From Locusta migratoria (Eukaryota > Arthropoda > Insecta > Orthoptera > Acrididae): DNA of 64,000 nucleotides. A program made the position numbers and the translations under genes. The stretch is taken from the NCBI GenBank assembly GCA_026315105.1, contig CM048747.1, positions 280,128,154 to 280,192,153 on the forward strand, read 5' to 3'. How positions within the stretch are numbered: the first letter of the stretch is position 1; every line of letters begins with the position of its first letter. Positions 60,331 to 64,000 of this stretch are shown here, one piece after another. The notes below the pieces were generated by a model, which saw only the letters and a list, made by a program, of their open reading frames with translations, ran no database searches and was not told where the DNA came from.

Positions 60331-61144
60331 CACAGTCACATGAGCACAAGATGGTGGTGTATGAGATGTGTTCGAGCAGTGCCCTAGACGAATACGCTCG
60401 GGCGGCAGCATACAAGTAGGAGAAATTGTAGTTTCAGGAAAGGAGAGCAGGAAACAGAAGGAGATTGCTACGTGGGAAGAGAGAGAATATTGTGGGAGGC
60501 GACCGCTAGAGTAGGACGAAGTGAAGGCGGTGCACCCGAGTGAGGCATTGGCATAGCAACCAAGTGTTATTTACAAGCGTTTGCATAGTAGTGGTGCAAG
60601 GAAACAGAACTGTCACAAGCACTGGTAACCTTGTGTGCGTTCGCGTCGTCACTGACAACACTAGTAGGGGGATGATTATCCATTGTAGTTACTCGATGAG
60701 TCGTTGATTGCAGGGCGGCCAGCTCGGACACCGGCGAAGGAGGAGCCGGTGAGACTGTAATTTGAGCAGCCTGTGGGCGGCAAGATGAGTAAGGTGACTT
60801 GAGTGTGTCGTCTAGATTGAGCGAGCGATCTCAAATGACAGCAGGGCAGTGAGGGGTGTAATGTAGTCTAGACACAAGTAGATTCTGATGGACATCACAA
60901 GAGTGAGCATAGTAGATTCTGTCTGCAAATCGAAAGCACTCACAGGATGTCGGAAATAGAGCCTCGGCAATAGCCAAATTGCAACACACTTGTTGAGGTG
61001 AGGTATGAAGTTGGGCTGTGCGGCAGATGTCCCCGGTGGGACAGGAAATGAGAGCGGTAGATCAGAAACACGGTGCGACACGACGGTGTTGTAGACTGAC
61101 ACGGCAGGGGCACCAGAATGTGCCACATAAACGAGTGGTCACGA

Positions 61145-61522
61145 GTGTCCGAATGTGTCAGTCATGTGCGAGTGCTGAACCAACTTTTGTGGCCGCAGTG
61201 CGGCAGATGCAGCACTTGGCTGCACATAAACATTGACACAGGATTTGAAAATGCAAAGTCACTATGGTGGTAGTTTGAAGCAACAACACTTTCACTGTTC
61301 AAACACAGGAAAGGCTGTTGCGTGAAACTTGGAGTGTCCGAATGTGTCAGTCATGTGCGAGTGCTGAACCAACTGTTGTGGCGGCAGTGCGGCAGATGCA
61401 GCACTTGGCTGCACATAAACATTGACACAGGATTTGAAAATGCAAAGTCACTATGGTGGTAGTTTGAAGCAACAACACTTTCACTGTTCAAACACAGGAA
61501 AGGCTGTTGCGTGAAACTTGGA
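61145..61522. repeat. 189-bp tandem duplication
   Basis: Two adjacent 189-bp units starting GTGTCCGAATGTGTCAGTCA (61145 and 61334) differ at only two noticed positions. Confidence 0.93.
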
Positions 61523-62134
61523 GCAACGGCATTGTCTGGAATGTTCGTTGCAGAAAAAAGTGTGCTCGGAGAGTGCTAAAACAGATCTGAATTACAAGAA
61601 TAATTTGTAGGAAAACTTGTAATTGCAAAATCACTAAAGTCACTGTTTCCCAACTGGAGAATGAAGTTCGATTGTGGCGGCAGTGTAGCACATTGTTGAC
61701 CGGTTACGTAACCGGCGGTTGAAAGTTCATTGTTCAAATTTTGCAAGTCTGAAAAATATACATTTGGAAAATTAGAATCACACGATGGAATGTTCAATTG
61801 TTTGTCAGCACTAAATAAAGGTGAAACATGATGAAGCACATTGGGCATTGCAAAGCCGGAGTTGTTACAATACGTGACTGCACTCGTAGGAAGCGGAGTG
61901 GCAAAAAAAATCTTGCGGCAAGGTCAAAGATGAAGGAGTCATTGTACCATGCAGATTAAGCACTCAAGGAACACATTGAGGTTCAAAGTGAAATCCGGCC
62001 GAAGTGTGGAATGGCGACGTCATTGTGGCCTTTGATTGTTGGCTGGTGGCATGTCGTACTTTTGGCAAAAAAAAACCGGTGCAAAAGTTGCGGGTATCAC
62101 TTGTCAGTCGAATATATGTAAAAACAAACTTGGG

Positions 62135-62144
62135 GTCACCAGTA
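62135..62144 (-). other. Primer-binding-site-like sequence
   Basis: On the minus strand TGGTGACCCC follows CCATAC. The first ten bases are the complement of a tRNA-Trp 3' end, as in retroelements primed by that tRNA. Beyond ten bases the match is lost. Confidence 0.45.
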
Positions 62145-62369
62145 TGGTTTCTATTAACACTACGTTAGAATAACACCAGAAATGCTGGCAGAAAGTCACT
62201 TTATTTGCATGCTAAAACCAACAAATATGTGACACTTGAACTTCTAGAGCAACAGTGACTGTCTTTCTGCTGAGGCAGCGATCATGTACCTCAACCAAAG
62301 AGGTTACTTTTGGCTCCCGTGAGTATTATTGATACGTGGGACACCACAGACCCCCCCCCCCCCCCCGGT

Positions 62370-63030
62370 CTGGGAGTGTGGAGCACAGGGGAGGTTTTGG
62401 TGTTGGCGCTGTCGGTGTGTTGTCGCGTAGTGCTGGCCTGTAGTGCTGCGAGGGGCGTGGAGCGCATGTCGTGGTGAGGCCGTGCAGTGTGGCATGGTCG
62501 CCTAGGGGGTTTGACTGTGGCAGAGTGGTGTGTTAAGGCTGGGTGGCGGGGAGGGCGCGTGCTTTCGGCGCGTGCGATGGCGCTGGTGGCTCAGAACGTT
62601 GTGGGTGCCAATCGGGTGGAGAGGTGAAAGGTAGTCCTCCAACCAGCATGGGCGACGGAGGGGCCGTCCAGTGCAGGAGATTGGAACAGCAGAGGGCTGG
62701 GTAGGGGAAGGAGGGAGATTGACAGATGTAGGACACCTGACATGCTTAAACATGCCACGATCTTTGAAATGTCGGCGGAAGAGGGTAAAGCAAGGTGTTT
62801 GATTATGGTGATGTTTACAGGAGCGGAGGGATAATCGGAACAGGGTTGGAGGGAAAGGACAAACAATGTTTTGTCCCATTGTCCTGTGGATAGACGGAGA
62901 CGTCCACGGCGTATGTGATGTAGGCGTCTGTGTCGGGAGCATGTGAATTGGCGAGGTGCACTGTCGTTGGTGTGGCGCAAGGCTGGGAGTCATCGAAGCT
63001 GGATATGAACTGGAATGTCATCAGTCAATA
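62370..63030. other. Unassigned GC-rich sequence
   Basis: Pro/Ser-rich minus-strand frames run across it, but none carries a domain I recognise. A 16-base C run lies at 62351-62366, just to its left. Confidence 0.4.
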
Positions 63031-63039
63031 CAATATGGC

Positions 63040-64000
63040 CAGTTTATAACTAACCGCATAGACATAATGATGAGCTGCGTCAGACACATATAAAAAGACA
63101 CACACAAAGCAGTATTTAAGCTATCGGCCTTCTTCAAAATAAAGAGCATTCACAGACTCACACAGGCACACTTAACAGCCACACAAATTTAATCTCCAGC
63201 TCCCACACTCTAAGGTGAGCAAATGGAGGAGAGGAGATGATGGGAAGGGAGTGGAGGGTAGGGGGGACAGGAAGGTTGTGTTACGGTGGTGGTGATGGAT
63301 ATAGCGAGTCCTTACATGTACGTATTAGATGAGTGGAATGAGATGCAGCTTAGGAATGGCGTGGAGGAGGCAGGGCAGGGGAGGAAAGCAAAACAAAACA
63401 CACACACACAGGGTGGTCTACCTTATTTTTGGCCATAGTTTGGAGGTGACCATTCATCCTAATTAGTGGTCATGCCAATACAGAAAGTAGTGCAGTGATT
63501 ACAGCACAGTCTGTAAATTACATGGCTGCTTTCACAGGTGGCTCATCCTCTGACTGGGAAGGATAAGCCTATCACAGGACTGGAATAGGAAGTGCTGGGT
63601 GGGTGTAATGGACAGGTCTTGCAGTGGGGTCTTCCACGGGGATATGATTCCTGGATAGGATAAGTTGTGAGGGTGAAAAGGCTCTTTGGCAGCATCTCCC
63701 TCATTTCTGGCTGTGAGGACAGAAAATCTTTAAACGTTGGCAAAGGGTGCAGTTTAGCTGTTCGAGTCCAGGATTGTACTGGGTGACAAGAGGTGTGCTC
63801 TTTTGAGGATGGTTACTGGTGGTTTGAGGAAGGATTTTGTGTGTGTGTGTGGGGGGGGGGGGGGGAGGGGGGGGGAATACCTGTTTGCACACTACTATGG
63901 TGTGTACCCCATTAAAATCATGACAGTGTTTAGTCCACAGAAACTGGGTGGAGGAACAGCAGGATTTGAGTCATAATGGATGGTGCTGGGTTCTGTTGAC
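63040..64000 (-). pseudogene. Penelope-like element, C-terminal part and tail
   Basis: Minus strand, running in from the right edge. Coding remnants: STPLVTQYNPGLEQLN and FKDFLSSQPEMREMLPKSLF; then GRPHCKTCPLHPPSTSYSSP (Cys-rich linker) and, near 63500-63410, the GIY-YIG end (IGMTTN ... MNGHLQTMAKNKVDHPV). A weak tail motif is at 63115-63136 and the foldback-end phrase (reverse of AGTTTATAACTAACCGC) at 63050. Several frameshifts; G-tracts at 63851-63873. Confidence 0.72.

Larger units (their letters stand above)
59500..62360 (-). mobile_element. Ty3/gypsy-type element 5' part: LTR, primer site, gag leader
   Basis: Minus strand. The presumed LTR is about 62360-62141, then a primer-binding-like TGGTGACCCC at 62144-62135, then a long Ser/Pro/Ala-rich gag-like region with interrupted frames down to 59.5 kb (for example MPNVLHHVSPLFSADKQLNI at 61848, and MVSAMPLDVHVTVLPRVIAT at 59742). 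The part at 60540-60870 is homologous to 52740-53020 in the gypsy gag of the neighbouring block (shared ACDSS-type coding and GTGACAGTTCTG). It contains a tandem duplication and imperfect repeats, listed separately. RT and integrase are absent. Confidence 0.55.

Overview
This window is a piece of an insect nuclear genome, most likely a grasshopper or locust (Orthoptera, Schistocerca-like). The evidence is AT-rich intergenic DNA, long dinucleotide microsatellites, a tRNA-derived SINE of a type I associate with locust genomes, and dense, mostly decayed transposable elements from nearly every class. The species call is inference.

One host gene stands out: an uninterrupted coding region at about 9.6-11.4 kb on the + strand for a Lines/LINS1 family protein. 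It has an apparent 5'UTR intron (9294-9410), upstream ORFs and an AATAAA downstream. I found no other convincing host gene and no true tRNA or rRNA gene.

Layout: 0-1.5 kb Penelope-like element (PLE) with GIY-YIG domain and its 3' tail; 2.3-3.3 kb LINE 3' end; 5.0-6.25 kb inverted-repeat element, SINE piece and microsatellite; 9.1-12.1 kb lines gene; 12.9-15.2 kb foldbacks, a dispersed repeat and SINEs; 16.1-18.6 kb RTE fragment, mariner and PLE fragments; 19.8-26.1 kb two RTE LINEs with flanking debris; 26.5-29.5 kb LINE, inverted-repeat element and SINE; 30.0-33.3 kb second PLE with its tail and foldbacks; 34.9-38.6 kb Ty3/gypsy RT pieces and mariner elements in inverted arrangements; 38.8-42.5 kb LINE split by a 0.64 kb foldback; 43.0-48.6 kb an almost full-length I-group LINE with a perfect 13-bp target-site duplication; 50.2-55.0 kb scrambled Ty3/gypsy pieces; 55.7-56.1 kb piggyBac remnant; 57.4-57.8 kb foldback; 59.0-62.4 kb SINE, microsatellite and a second gypsy-type 5' end with a tRNA-Trp-like primer site; 63.0-64.0 kb another PLE.

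The strongest unifying pattern is a short structured motif, CTGATGA or a close variant, then a small hairpin whose stem differs between copies but still pairs, then (G)AAAG. I count about eleven copies. Three lie just downstream of PLE GIY-YIG coding regions; the rest sit in foldbacks or solo tails. It resembles a hammerhead-ribozyme core, a motif class known from PLEs, and suggests that many small foldbacks here descend from PLE 3' tails.
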